A stretch of DNA of 64,000 nt from the NCBI GenBank assembly GCA_965232285.1, contig CBDDPL010000004.1, forward strand, positions 4,402,001 to 4,466,000, given 5' to 3'. Position 1 is the first letter of the stretch, and each line of letters begins with the position of its first letter. Position numbers and translations under genes: made by a program. This document shows, one piece after another, positions 36,227 through 45,557 of this stretch. The stretch is from Denitrobaculum sp965232285. Lineage in GTDB: Bacteria > Pseudomonadota > Alphaproteobacteria > Kiloniellales > Kiloniellaceae. A model generated the notes under the pieces. The model had not been told where the DNA came from. It ran no database searches and was given only the letters and a program-made list of their open reading frames with translations.

Positions 36227-39223
36227 ATGGCAAAACGTATGTTGATCGATGCCACCCACCCGGAAGAGACGCGGGTGGTGGTTCACAATGGCTCTCGTCT
36301 TGAAGAGTTCGATTACGAAACAGTCTCTAAGAAACAACTCAAGGGCAATATCTACCTCGCCAAGATTACGCGGGTCGAGCCGTCGCTTCAGGCGGCCTTC
36401 GTCGAGTACGGCGGCAACCGCCACGGCTTTCTGCCCTTCAGCGAAATCCATCCTGACTATTACCGTATCCCCATCGCCGACCGCGAGGCCCTTCTCGCGG
36501 AAGAAGACAGCCTGAAGTCCTCGCCCACCGGCGACGAGGACGAGAACGGAGACGGGGACGAAGCGGAAAACGGCGCCCCTGAATCTGAGGGCGCCGAAGG
36601 CACCGCTGAGCTGCAGGCCTCCGAAAACGGCGAAACCGACGACGGCCCGGAAGAAGGCGCCGAATCAGAAGCGCAAAGCGCAGAGGCCGCCGAGGCATCC
36701 GGTGAAGAAGCGGCGGAGGGAGAAGTCGCTCCGGCCGACGCGCAGAGTGCCAACGCACAGGACGCCGAAGAAGAGGACGACACCGCGGTCGAGCAGGACG
36801 ACACGGTCGAGGAGATCGAGGGCGAAACCTCGGTCGACACCCTCAGCGGCGAGGACGACGAGGAAGCGGCGGAGCGCAGCCGCGCGAAACTGCTGCGCAA
36901 ATACAAGATCCAGGAGGTCATCAAACGCCGGCAGGTGATCCTTGTGCAGGTTGCCAAGGAAGAGCGCGGCAACAAGGGCGCGGCCCTGACCACCTATCTG
37001 TCGCTCGCCGGCCGCTACTGCGTCCTGATGCCCAACACCAACAAGGGCGGCGGCATCAGCCGTAAGATCAGCAACGCCAGCGACCGCCGCAGGCTCAAGG
37101 AAATCCTGAGCGACCTGAAGATCCCGGAGGGCATCGCCGTAATCGTGCGAACCGCCGGCAGTCAGCGCAACAAGACCGAAATCCGCCGTGATTACGAGTA
37201 TCTGATGCGTCTTTGGAACGAGATCAGGGAACTGACTCTGCGTTCGACCGCGCCGGCGCTGATCCACGAAGAGGCCAATCTGATCAAACGGGCCATTCGC
37301 GATCTCTATTCGCGCGATATGGAAGACGTGCTGGTCGAGGGCGAAGCCAGCTACAAAGCCGCCAAGAGCTTCATGCGGACCCTCATGCCGAGCCACGCGA
37401 AGAAGGTTCAGCTCTACAAAGATCCGTCGATCCCGCTGTTCCACCGCTACAAGGTGGAGGGCCAGCTCGATGCCATGCATAACCCGACCGTGCAGCTTCG
37501 TTCGGGCGGTTACATTGTCATCAACCCCACCGAGGCCCTGGTCGCGGTCGACGTGAACTCGGGCAAGGCGACCCGGGAACGACACATCGAGGAAACGGCC
37601 CTCAAGACCAACCTGGAAGCGGCCGAAGAGGTGGCCCGGCAGGTGCGCCTCCGCGATCTTGCCGGCCTGGTGGTCATCGATTTCATCGATATGGAGGAAT
37701 CCCGCCACAACCGCGAGGTCGAGCGCCGGCTGAAAGAGGCCATGAAGAACGACCGGGCCCGGATCCAGCTCGGCCGCATCAGCCCCTTTGGCCTGCTTGA
37801 AATGTCGCGCCAGCGGCTACGGCCCAGCCTGGTCGAGAATTCCACGGTGATCTGCCCGACCTGTCATGGTGTGGGCACGGTCCGAACCACCGAGTCGACC
37901 GCACTGCATGTCCTGCGCGCAGTGGAGGAAGAGGGGATTCGCCGGGCCGGCGGGCGCCTGCTGATCTCGGTTCCCACAGCCGTTGCGCTTTATATGCTCA
38001 ATCAGAAGCGGGCGCGGCTTTTCGACATCGAACAACGCTACGGCTTTGAGATAGAGGTCGCTGCCGACGATTCCTTGACGGCACCGGACTTTGGTCTCGA
38101 CCGACTGGACGAGCAAGGCGAACGCATCAGTGATCAGCGCGCTGAAAGATCGCGGGACCGCGGCCGCGACCGTCAGCCCGCAAGACAGCGTGACGATGAA
38201 GATCTTCGTGCGGACTTCTCGGACGATTCGGAAGACTCCGGCAACGAGAGGAAGCGCTCTCGCCGCCGCCGGCGTCGGAAACGGGACGAGGATGTCGCAC
38301 CCGTTCAGGCCGAGGAAAACCTTTCTGCCGCAGACGAGGAAGAAGCCTCAGAAGCTCTGGCCGATGCTGCCTTTGACGAGGGTGAAGGCGAGGACGAAGA
38401 TTCCAAGTCACGGAAACGCCGCCGTCGCGGCAAGCGGGGCGGCCGGCGGCGCTCTCGCCGCCGGGAAAACGGCGACATGGATCTGCAGGAGGCCGCAGAG
38501 GCCGATGGCGAATCCGAGGAGGCGATGGCTGAAGACTCCGCTGCCGCTGCCGCTGCCGACGAGGAAGATGACGCCGTCACGGCGCCGGGCGAAGAAGGCA
38601 ATCTGGAATCCCAGAGCGAAGAGGTAAACGCTCTGCCGGGCTCGGTCGAGGACGCCGAGGCGCAAGCCGCCGACGTTCCGCTTGAGGCTGGTGAAGCCGA
38701 GGGTGCCGCGCCCGCCGCGGAAGAAGCACCCAAGCCGAAGCGTCGCCGTACGCGGGCGCCGCGCCGGAGCGAGAAGGCTGAACCTCAGGAGACGGAAGCC
38801 GAAGCCCAGGCTAATGAAGCTGCAACGTCAGAAGAGCAGGCAGAAGACAAGCCGAAAAGGCGTCCGGCGCGAAGCCGGGCCGCCTCGACGCGCAGTCCCC
38901 GGAGCAGGGCGCGCAAGCCTGCAGCGGCAAAGGAGCCTGCGGAAGAGGTAAAGGAAGAGAAGGCGACGCCGCCGGAACCTGCGTTGGCTGAGGCCGCGCA
39001 AGCACAGCCCGAGGAATCGGAACCTCTGCCGCTTGCCGCCGACTCCACCGACCCGGCGGAAACTGCAACGTTGGTAGCCCAGGAGTCCGAAAGCCCTGCA
39101 GCTCAAATTGCTCCAGGCGCAGAGCCAGCGGCCATTTCCGAATCTAGCGGCAACGACGCATCCGACAGCGAAGCGGACAGCAATGAGCCGAAGCGGCGCG
39201 GATGGTGGTCGCGCTGGGTTTAA
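36227..39223 (+). CDS. rne: Ribonuclease E with acidic insert in the S1 domain
   Basis: Endoribonuclease E, the core of the RNA degradosome; 998 residues from the ATG at 36227 (MAKRMLIDATHPEETRVVV). The S1 domain (from about residue 37) is interrupted at about residues 88-215 by a roughly 130-residue Glu/Asp/Ala-rich insert before LVQVAKEERGNKGAALTTYL. The catalytic Asp residues are in AVDVNSGKATRERHIEETA and LVVIDFIDM. The Zn-link is CPTCHGVGTVR. The C-terminal third is low complexity, with Arg-rich patches (SRRRRRRKRDED, RKRRRRGKRGGRRRSRRRE) that would bind RNA. Insert size is larger than in enterobacteria but usual for alphaproteobacteria. Confidence 0.93.
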   Translation: MAKRMLIDATHPEETRVVVHNGSRLEEFDYETVSKKQLKGNIYLAKITRVEPSLQAAFVEYGGNRHGFLPFSEIHPDYYRIPIADREALLAEEDSLKSSPTGDEDENGDGDEAENGAPESEGAEGTAELQASENGETDDGPEEGAESEAQSAEAAEASGEEAAEGEVAPADAQSANAQDAEEEDDTAVEQDDTVEEIEGETSVDTLSGEDDEEAAERSRAKLLRKYKIQEVIKRRQVILVQVAKEERGNKGAALTTYLSLAGRYCVLMPNTNKGGGISRKISNASDRRRLKEILSDLKIPEGIAVIVRTAGSQRNKTEIRRDYEYLMRLWNEIRELTLRSTAPALIHEEANLIKRAIRDLYSRDMEDVLVEGEASYKAAKSFMRTLMPSHAKKVQLYKDPSIPLFHRYKVEGQLDAMHNPTVQLRSGGYIVINPTEALVAVDVNSGKATRERHIEETALKTNLEAAEEVARQVRLRDLAGLVVIDFIDMEESRHNREVERRLKEAMKNDRARIQLGRISPFGLLEMSRQRLRPSLVENSTVICPTCHGVGTVRTTESTALHVLRAVEEEGIRRAGGRLLISVPTAVALYMLNQKRARLFDIEQRYGFEIEVAADDSLTAPDFGLDRLDEQGERISDQRAERSRDRGRDRQPARQRDDEDLRADFSDDSEDSGNERKRSRRRRRRKRDEDVAPVQAEENLSAADEEEASEALADAAFDEGEGEDEDSKSRKRRRRGKRGGRRRSRRRENGDMDLQEAAEADGESEEAMAEDSAAAAAADEEDDAVTAPGEEGNLESQSEEVNALPGSVEDAEAQAADVPLEAGEAEGAAPAAEEAPKPKRRRTRAPRRSEKAEPQETEAEAQANEAATSEEQAEDKPKRRPARSRAASTRSPRSRARKPAAAKEPAEEVKEEKATPPEPALAEAAQAQPEESEPLPLAADSTDPAETATLVAQESESPAAQIAPGAEPAAISESSGNDASDSEADSNEPKRRGWWSRWV

Positions 39224-39273
39224 AACATTCGGCGTCTTAACGGACGCGGATGGGCGCTTTTAATCCCTGAAAG

Positions 39274-39310
39274 ACGCCGCTTTGGGTAGCCCCCCCGAAG
39301 CGGCGTTTTT
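39274..39310 (+). terminator. Rho-independent terminator of rne
   Basis: ACGCCGCTT (39274-39282) pairs perfectly with AAGCGGCGT (39298-39306) over a 15-base loop, and the second arm runs into TTTTT (39306-39310). It lies 50 bp after the rne stop, a standard intrinsic terminator. Confidence 0.88.
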
Positions 39311-39361
39311 CCTGCGCGCTGCCTAATGCTGTCCCTTGGCTAAGAAACCTGACAGGGCCGG

Positions 39362-40510
39362 TTACACCCAAGCCTGCAGGCGTCGCGCAGCCTCGGCGAT
39401 ATCGGCTTCAGGGCCGGCGAAGGAAAAGCGAATGAAATGCTGGCCCCGTGCCGGATCGAAATCGACCCCGGGAGTCGCCGCAATCCCTGTCTCGGCCAGC
39501 ATCCTGCGGCAATAGGCTTCGCTGTCGTCAGTCAGCTCCGAAACATCGGCATAGATGTAGAAAGCACCGTCGGCGGGCGCCATCCGAGAAAAGCCCGCCT
39601 TGGGAAGTTCCTCCAGCAACAGCTTCCGGTTACGGGCATAGGCGGCGACGTAGCTGTCCAGAACATCGCCGCAGTCGAAAGCCGCCTGCCCGGCCAACTG
39701 CGACAAAGCCGGCGCGGAGATAAAGAGATTCTGTGCCAGGCATTCTGCCGGACGCAAGAGGTCCTCGGGAAGGACCATCCAGCCAAGTCGCCAGCCGGTC
39801 ATGGAGAAATACTTGGAAAAACTGTTGATGATGACCGCGTCCGGGCTGCTCGCCAGGGCGGAGACCGCTTTCCGGCCATAGCTGATGCCATGATAGATCT
39901 CGTCCGAGATCAGGCGGATATCCCGTTCGGCGCAGTAATCTGCCAGCGCCGAGAGGGACTCGCCGTCCAGCATGGTCCCGGTCGGATTGGACGGGCTGGC
40001 GACGATCAGGCCATCCAGCCGGCCTGCTGTGCGCTCGAGCAGTTCGACGGTCGGCTGGAAGCCCTGTTCCAGCTCGCTCGGCAACAGAACCGGCTCGACC
40101 CCCAGCGCCTGCAGGATGTTTCGATAGGCAGGGTAACCCGGGGCCGCCAAGGCGACCCGGTCTCCAGCATCGAAAGCCGCCAGGAAGCTCAGAAGAAACC
40201 CGCCCGACGATCCCGTCGTGACCATGATCCGTTCCGGATCGACGGAAAGGCCGTGAGAATCCTGATAGTACTGCGAAATGCGCTGGCGCAGACCCAGGAT
40301 ACCGCGGGCGTCCGTATAGCCGATAAGATCGGACTCCAAAGCGGTCTTGGCGGCATCCAGAACCTTCTGCGGCGCCGGCGTACCCGGCTGGCCGACCTCG
40401 AGATGCAGCACTTCTTCCCCCGCCGCCTCGCGCTGCCCGGCCGCCCGCATCACATCCATCACGATGAAAGGGGAGACCGCACGGCCCCGGGATGCTACTT
40501 TCAGTGCCAT
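39362..40510 (-). CDS. Class I/II pyridoxal-phosphate aminotransferase
   Basis: A 382-residue fold-type I aminotransferase of the aspartate-aminotransferase group. The PLP lysine is in SFSKYFSMTGWRLGWM. The Asn and Asp/Tyr of the cofactor site are in ASPSNPTGTML and LISDEIYHGISY, and the substrate carboxylate Arg is in HFIRFSFAG. The substrate cannot be read from the sequence. It lies 65 bp downstream of the GGT-like gene on the same strand; a role in amino acid turnover is plausible. Confidence 0.87.
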   Translation of the reverse strand: MALKVASRGRAVSPFIVMDVMRAAGQREAAGEEVLHLEVGQPGTPAPQKVLDAAKTALESDLIGYTDARGILGLRQRISQYYQDSHGLSVDPERIMVTTGSSGGFLLSFLAAFDAGDRVALAAPGYPAYRNILQALGVEPVLLPSELEQGFQPTVELLERTAGRLDGLIVASPSNPTGTMLDGESLSALADYCAERDIRLISDEIYHGISYGRKAVSALASSPDAVIINSFSKYFSMTGWRLGWMVLPEDLLRPAECLAQNLFISAPALSQLAGQAAFDCGDVLDSYVAAYARNRKLLLEELPKAGFSRMAPADGAFYIYADVSELTDDSEAYCRRMLAETGIAATPGVDFDPARGQHFIRFSFAGPEADIAEAARRLQAWV

Positions 40511-40575
40511 AGTTTCCTCGCCTGTCAGGACCTGCCGCTATCGAAGGCCGCCAGCAGAGATTTGCCGGCAGCGCT

Positions 40576-42162
40576 TTACTGGACCAGGCTCGAGAGCCCG
40601 TGCCCGCGCCTGTCGGTGATCACTTCGCAGATCCCCGGCGCCTCGACGATGCCCTTCGGGCAGTAGATCGCGTTGATCTGGCCAATCTGGGGCACCGCCT
40701 GCGTGGCATGACCTTTCGCCTTGAGGCCCTCGACCGCCGGGTTGTCTTCTTCATGGAAAGTCACATCTGGCACACCACCGTGATGGACGCGAGGCGCCGC
40801 CATAGCGGATTCCAGCCCCTGCTCGGTAGTGAGGCTGTCGAGCATCAGGCGCGCCAGAGAGGTCGAGGCCACCGCACCGCCGCTGGCGGAACCGAGGAAA
40901 CGCAGCACGCCGGTATTGGTATTCGCCACGATGACAGTCGCCAGAGAATCACCGCCGTCAGCCGGCGAACGACGCGGCGCCGGCAGCAGAACACCGGTGC
41001 CCGGCGCCACCCGGCCGGATCCGAACAAACCGTTCATGGTGAAATTGCAGGAAATCCCGTTCCCAAATTTGTCACCGATCACGAAGCCCGCAGCACCAGG
41101 GTCGCCCGGAGCCTGTCCCGGTACCGGCGACAACTGCGCCGACGGGGTATGGCGCTTGGCGTCGAAGTTGGCCATGGCCGACTGGGCGCGGCCCTCACCG
41201 ACCAGGGTCTCCAGATCCACGCTGCTGCTGCCGTCCGGCTGAACCCAGCCGGTCCGCTCCGAAAAGGCGCGCATCGAGGCTTCAACGAAGAGGTGGGCCC
41301 GCTCATCGGGATTCGCCTCGCTGTAGTCTTCGGCCTCGGTCAGCATCCGCCAGATTTGCGCCGCAACCACGCCGCCGCCGGCCGGAGGCGTCGAAAAATA
41401 GGCCACATCCGGGTTCACGGGCAGGGTCACCGCGGGTCTGGCCGTGGGTAAGGCGCTACGGATGTCTTCGACCGTGAGAGGAAGTCCAACACGCGTCGAG
41501 GCCTCGGCGAGGCGCCGGGCAAAGGCCCCGCCATAAAAGTAGGCCGCCCCCTGCTGCCGGACACCGGCCAGCACCGCCGAGAGCTCAGGCTGAACGATGG
41601 TCTTGCCCTCCCGGGCCAGTTCACCGCCCTCCACTTCAAAGCGCCGCCGCAAATCCGGCACGCGGCGCAGGGCATTCCCGGCAACCGACAGGTCGCGGGC
41701 GAAGGCGCGGCTGACCGCATGACCGAAGCGGGCGAAGCCTTCGGCCGGCGAGAGCATCTGCGCCCAACGCAAGGTGCCATAACGCGCATGCAAAGCCGCC
41801 AGACCTCTGACATTCCCGGGCACCATGCCCCCGGAGGCGCCCGGACGGGGCAGAAACTCGAAGACCTCACCCGACATGCTCGGCGCGTCGAAGTAAACGC
41901 AGACACCGCCGCCGCCGATTCCGGCCCGCGACGGCATCGTCACCGCCATGGTGAAATACATGGCAACGGCAGCGTCGGCGACGGTGCCGCCATTGCCGAG
42001 CACGTCCCGCCCGACGATGACCGCGCGGGGCTCATCCCCGGCGATCAGGCCGGCAAAGCCGTCCACAGGGGCGAAGACGCCGTCTGGCTGCGGGTTGCTT
42101 TCACAGGCCGCCAGCGCCAGCAGCGTGCTGCCGGCCAGGAAAGTCCGACGCAGCTTGCTCAT
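40576..42162 (-). CDS. GGT-like lipoprotein lacking the catalytic threonine
   Basis: A 528-residue homologue of gamma-glutamyltranspeptidase with a lipoprotein signal (STLLALAACESNP; lipobox Cys near residue 21). The GGT fold is visible in NGGTVADAAVAMYFTMAVT and PSRAGIGGGG. At the autoprocessing site, where GGTs have TTHxSVVD, it reads AAGFVIGD: the nucleophilic Thr is Ala357 and the next Thr is Ala358. Self-cleavage and normal catalysis therefore look impossible. The following GNGISCNFTMNGLFGSG keeps the family pattern. The start at 42162 is chosen for the lipobox; the longer frame has an implausible N-terminus. A pseudoenzyme or scaffold role is inferred. Confidence 0.8.
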   Translation of the reverse strand: MSKLRRTFLAGSTLLALAACESNPQPDGVFAPVDGFAGLIAGDEPRAVIVGRDVLGNGGTVADAAVAMYFTMAVTMPSRAGIGGGGVCVYFDAPSMSGEVFEFLPRPGASGGMVPGNVRGLAALHARYGTLRWAQMLSPAEGFARFGHAVSRAFARDLSVAGNALRRVPDLRRRFEVEGGELAREGKTIVQPELSAVLAGVRQQGAAYFYGGAFARRLAEASTRVGLPLTVEDIRSALPTARPAVTLPVNPDVAYFSTPPAGGGVVAAQIWRMLTEAEDYSEANPDERAHLFVEASMRAFSERTGWVQPDGSSSVDLETLVGEGRAQSAMANFDAKRHTPSAQLSPVPGQAPGDPGAAGFVIGDKFGNGISCNFTMNGLFGSGRVAPGTGVLLPAPRRSPADGGDSLATVIVANTNTGVLRFLGSASGGAVASTSLARLMLDSLTTEQGLESAMAAPRVHHGGVPDVTFHEEDNPAVEGLKAKGHATQAVPQIGQINAIYCPKGIVEAPGICEVITDRRGHGLSSLVQ

Positions 42163-42379
42163 CAATGCTGACTTACCGATCAACGCAGATGTGAACGGCA
42201 TCCGAGAGGAGCGGTGCCTTGCCAGCTCCCCTTGCGCCTTGCCGTGGCAGGCGTTTGCTGAAACTATATTCACGGTAACCTGAAGACTCTGTGGATCTGA
42301 GGTGGGGCCTAGCGGAGCGTTTCGTTGAATCGTCTCAGCGGCGACCCTAGGTTTATGATTTGACGTCGAGACCTGACTT

Positions 42380-43753
42380 GTGACCAAACGCACCTTCTCC
42401 CCGCTGACGGCTCTTGCGGTTATCTTTGCCTTGCTGGCGCCTGTTTTCGCCACGCCGGCGCCGCTCGCCGCACAGGGGCTGAGGCTGGTGCGCGACGCGG
42501 AAATCGAAACTACCATTCGAATCTACGCAACGCCACTATTCCAAGCAGCCGGCATAAGTCCCCAGTCCGTCCGTATTTTTCTGGTCAATAACAACGCGCT
42601 CAATGCCTTCGTCACCTCCGGCAACCGGATGTTTATCAACACGGGTCTGCTGGTAAAGGCCGAAAGCCCTCTGGAAGTCATCGGCGTGATCGCCCATGAA
42701 ACCGGGCATATGGCCGGCGGTCACGTGGCCATTCGCGGACGGAGCATCGAAAACGCACAGTCGACGATCATTGCCAGCTATCTGCTGGGGATCGGCGCTG
42801 CTTTGGCGACCGGCCGCGGCGAAGCAGCCTCGGCAATCATCAGCGGCGGGCAAGACGTGGCCCTGAAAGGTTTTCTCGGCTACAGCCGCAGCCAGGAGTC
42901 CGCGGCGGACCAGGCCGGCGTCCGTCTGCTGGAGGCGACGAAGATGTCGCCCCAGGGCCTGCTCGACTTCATGGGCGTGTTGCGCGGGCAGGAGGTTCTG
43001 CTGGCGACCAGCCAGGATCCCTACCTGCGCACCCATCCCCTGACCTCGGAACGCATCAGCTTTCTCGAGAACGCGGTCGCCCAATCTCCTTACAAGGATC
43101 AACCGCCTCCCGAAGAGCTGGTTCGTCTGCACAATCGGATGAAAGCCAAGCTGATCGGCTTTCTCTGGCCGATTTCGCGCGTGTTCCAGACCTATCCGGA
43201 AGAAGACGCCTCTCTCGAGAGCCGCTACGCCCGGTCGATCGCACATTATCGTGAGGCGGAGCTGGATATCGCCCTGCCGCTAATCGATGGATTGATCGAG
43301 GAGCACCCCAACGACCCTTATTTTTATGAGCTCAAAGGGCAAATGCTCTACGAGAATGCACGCGGCCTGGAAGCCCTGCCCGCCTTCGAAAAAGCGACCG
43401 AACTGAGGCCCAATTCGCCCCAGTTGCACTTCGCCTTGGCGCAGGCACAGATCGAAGCCAACACCGCGGAGCTGGACCAAAAAGCCCTTGAAAATCTTAG
43501 CTTTACCCTGCAGTACGAACCCAATAACTCGGCCGCCTGGCGCCTGTCTGCCATCGCCTATGGACGCAGTGGCGATACGGGGATGACGGCCCTGGCCCTC
43601 GCGGAAGCCTCCCTGGCGAGAGGGCGTTCCCGGGAGTCTCTGCAGCACGCGCGCCGCGCCGTGAAGCTCCTGCCCGTGGGGTCACCGAGCTCACTCAGGG
43701 CACAGGATATCGAGGGTTTGGCCGAGCGGCTGGTGGAAAAACAAAAGCGTTGA
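42380..43753 (+). CDS. M48-family periplasmic metalloprotease with TPR repeats (BepA-like)
   Basis: A 457-residue exported zinc protease like BepA/YfgC, which edits outer-membrane protein assembly. The signal peptide is ALAVIFALLAPVFATPAPLA, and the zinc site is His109-Glu110 and His113 in IAHETGHMAGGH, with the third ligand in SRSQESAADQAG. The C-terminal part from about residue 280 has TPR-like repeats (LPLIDGLIEEHPNDPYFYEL; ALPAFEKATELRPNSPQLHF). The start is a GTG at 42380. The DsbA-like gene follows by 84 bp. Confidence 0.9.
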   Translation: MTKRTFSPLTALAVIFALLAPVFATPAPLAAQGLRLVRDAEIETTIRIYATPLFQAAGISPQSVRIFLVNNNALNAFVTSGNRMFINTGLLVKAESPLEVIGVIAHETGHMAGGHVAIRGRSIENAQSTIIASYLLGIGAALATGRGEAASAIISGGQDVALKGFLGYSRSQESAADQAGVRLLEATKMSPQGLLDFMGVLRGQEVLLATSQDPYLRTHPLTSERISFLENAVAQSPYKDQPPPEELVRLHNRMKAKLIGFLWPISRVFQTYPEEDASLESRYARSIAHYREAELDIALPLIDGLIEEHPNDPYFYELKGQMLYENARGLEALPAFEKATELRPNSPQLHFALAQAQIEANTAELDQKALENLSFTLQYEPNNSAAWRLSAIAYGRSGDTGMTALALAEASLARGRSRESLQHARRAVKLLPVGSPSSLRAQDIEGLAERLVEKQKR

Positions 43754-43837
43754 TTGCCGGCCTCGAAAAACCACATCAATGACTTGTAAACTAACCTGAC
43801 GAGTGCGCCTCCAATTAATCCCGGGAGATTTCCTGAA

Positions 43838-44632
43838 GTGTTTCCGCAAGCTTCCCATGCGATAGGCCGCCCCGGCTTCATCGCGCTCTTTCTGCCACTG
43901 CTCCTTGCCGGGCTGATCTTTCAGGCCCTTCCGGCACGGGCGCAGGAGCAGTCCACGGCCAATGGCAGCGCTGCCGAGGTCGAGAACATCGAAAAGATTG
44001 TCCGGGACTACCTGCTTCGGAATCCGGAAGTCCTCGTCGAGGCGCTTACGCTTTACGAACAGCGGCGGGTCCAGGCCGAGGAACAGCAGCGTCGAAGTGC
44101 CTTTGCAGAGCTGCGGCAGGAACTGGAGTATGATCCGACCTCGCCGGTCGCCGGTAACCCTGACGGCGACGTGGTCATCGTCGAGTTCTTCGACTATCGC
44201 TGCCCCTACTGCCGGCGCTCGGCCGACTCCCTGGAAGCTGCCATGAAGTCCGATGACAACGTCCGGGTGGTCTTCAAGGAGTTCCCGATCCTAGGACCGG
44301 AATCGCTTGAAGGCGCCAAGGCCGCGCTGGCTGCTGCCAAGCAAGGGAAGTACGAAGATTTTCACTTCGCCCTGATGCGCGCGCCCGGCGATATGAGCCT
44401 GGCACACCTGCGAAAGGTCGCGGAGCAGGTCGGCGTCGATCCGGATGAGATGGAACGCGACATGCAATCCGACGAGATCGCCGCGACCCTGCGCAAGAAC
44501 CACGCCCTGGCCGAACAGCTCTCGATCCGGGGAACACCGGCCTTCGTGATCGGCGGACAACTGGTCCCGGGCGCCGCCAACCGGGCGGAAATCGAGCGCC
44601 TGATCGCCCAGGCGAGAGCGAACGCCGGCTGA
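43838..44632 (+). CDS. DsbA-family periplasmic thiol-disulfide protein
   Basis: A 264-residue exported thioredoxin-fold protein. The signal peptide is FIALFLPLLLAGLIFQALPARA, and the active site is Cys122-Pro-Tyr-Cys125 (DYRCPYCRRS). The cis-Pro loop is RGTPAFVIGGQLVPG. A helical region of about 60 residues precedes the thioredoxin domain, as in Com1/ScsC-type proteins. It would oxidise or isomerise disulfides in exported proteins. The start is a GTG with GGGAGA upstream. It follows the M48 protease gene, and both fit envelope protein quality control. Confidence 0.9.
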   Translation: MFPQASHAIGRPGFIALFLPLLLAGLIFQALPARAQEQSTANGSAAEVENIEKIVRDYLLRNPEVLVEALTLYEQRRVQAEEQQRRSAFAELRQELEYDPTSPVAGNPDGDVVIVEFFDYRCPYCRRSADSLEAAMKSDDNVRVVFKEFPILGPESLEGAKAALAAAKQGKYEDFHFALMRAPGDMSLAHLRKVAEQVGVDPDEMERDMQSDEIAATLRKNHALAEQLSIRGTPAFVIGGQLVPGAANRAEIERLIAQARANAG

Positions 44633-44643
44633 TACCTCCTGGT

Positions 44644-44680
44644 CTTCTCGGGCGGGCTTGCTGTTTGCCCGCCCGAGAAG
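44644..44680 (+). terminator. Strong 14-bp hairpin after the DsbA-like gene
   Basis: CTTCTCGGGCGGGC (44644-44657) pairs perfectly with GCCCGCCCGAGAAG (44667-44680) over a 9-base loop, 12 bp after the stop. There is no T-run after it on either strand, so it may be an RNA-end stabiliser or a terminator needing a factor. Confidence 0.6.
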
Positions 44681-45098
44681 CTTAAGGGGTCACGACATCT
44701 GAAATCGCGTCATCGCAATAGCGCGCGCCCGTGATCGCTTTCGCCGATCAAATCGCCTTACAGACCGATATTCCAGCGAAGCCGCATTGCGCGCTCACGG
44801 CGCCGTGTGCTAACGCTTGGGAATCAACTCGGTGTGCGGTCGAGCGGAATGGCTTCGGCTGCAACCGGGTAGCGTCCTGGAGCGGGTCATGCTTTGTCGG
44901 AAGCCCTTCGTATTTCCGATAAAGCATATGAATTCGCTCTACTTTATAGGGTTGGGTCAGATTCACCGGATGAACGGATCGCCATAAGCGATTCCATCTA
45001 ACCCGGATCTGATCTAGAAGTTACGCAATGCCCGGGTCGGATCACGGTTTTATGTCTTGTTGGCATAGAGCCCAATCAGGCTCAAACAGGAGCGATAC
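44681..45098. other. Gene-free gap with a long imperfect palindrome
   Basis: About 420 bp before aroQ with no convincing gene. It holds ATGCTTTGTCGGAA (44889-44902) and TTCCGATAAAGCAT (44914-44927), which pair at 13 of 14 positions (the other is G-T) over an 11-base loop. Composition is more mixed than in the neighbouring coding DNA. A short leftward open frame (44966-44748) matches nothing I recognise. The palindrome could be a dispersed repeat or regulatory RNA element; the promoter of the aroQ-accBC operon should also be in this gap. Confidence 0.45.
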
Positions 45099-45557
45099 GT
45101 GGCCAGCGCGCCGAAAGTCCTGATCCTCAACGGCCCAAACATCAATATGCTGGGCCTCCGCGAGCCGCATATCTATGGCCATACGACCTTGGGCGACATC
45201 GAGGCGGATTGCCGCGCGCAGGCGGCGACGTTAGGCATCACACTCGACTTCCGGCAGTCCAACAGCGAAGGTACGCTCATCGACTGGATCCAGGAAGCCC
45301 GAACCACCCAGGACGGGATCATCATCAATCCGGCCGCTTATACGCATACTTCCATCGCGATTATGGATGCCTTGAAGGGCGCGGCCTTGCCCTGCATTGA
45401 GATTCACCTCTCGAACGTCCATCAAAGAGAGGACTTTCGAAAAGTCTCCTACGTTTCCCTGGTCGCCTTTGGTGTGATCTGCGGCTTCGGAGCCCAGGGA
45501 TATCTGATGGCACTTGATGCCATGGCGAAAAAGCTCATCAACGAACAAGAAGCATAA
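45099..45557 (+). CDS. aroQ: Type II 3-dehydroquinate dehydratase
   Basis: Shikimate pathway enzyme that dehydrates 3-dehydroquinate to 3-dehydroshikimate; 152 residues forming dodecamers. Conserved blocks are LILNGPNINMLGLREPHIYG (catalytic Tyr), QSNSEGTLIDWI, INPAAYTHTSIAI (Asn/His) and EIHLSNVHQREDFR. The start is a GTG with CAGGAG upstream. Its TAA stop overlaps the accB start (TAATG), so aroQ, accB and accC form a translationally coupled operon, the common alphaproteobacterial order. Confidence 0.95.
   Translation: MASAPKVLILNGPNINMLGLREPHIYGHTTLGDIEADCRAQAATLGITLDFRQSNSEGTLIDWIQEARTTQDGIIINPAAYTHTSIAIMDALKGAALPCIEIHLSNVHQREDFRKVSYVSLVAFGVICGFGAQGYLMALDAMAKKLINEQEA

Noticed and set aside
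44748..44966. Leftward open frame of 72 codons in the gap before aroQ
   Set aside because: It spans the palindrome, has no ribosome site and matches no family I recognise.
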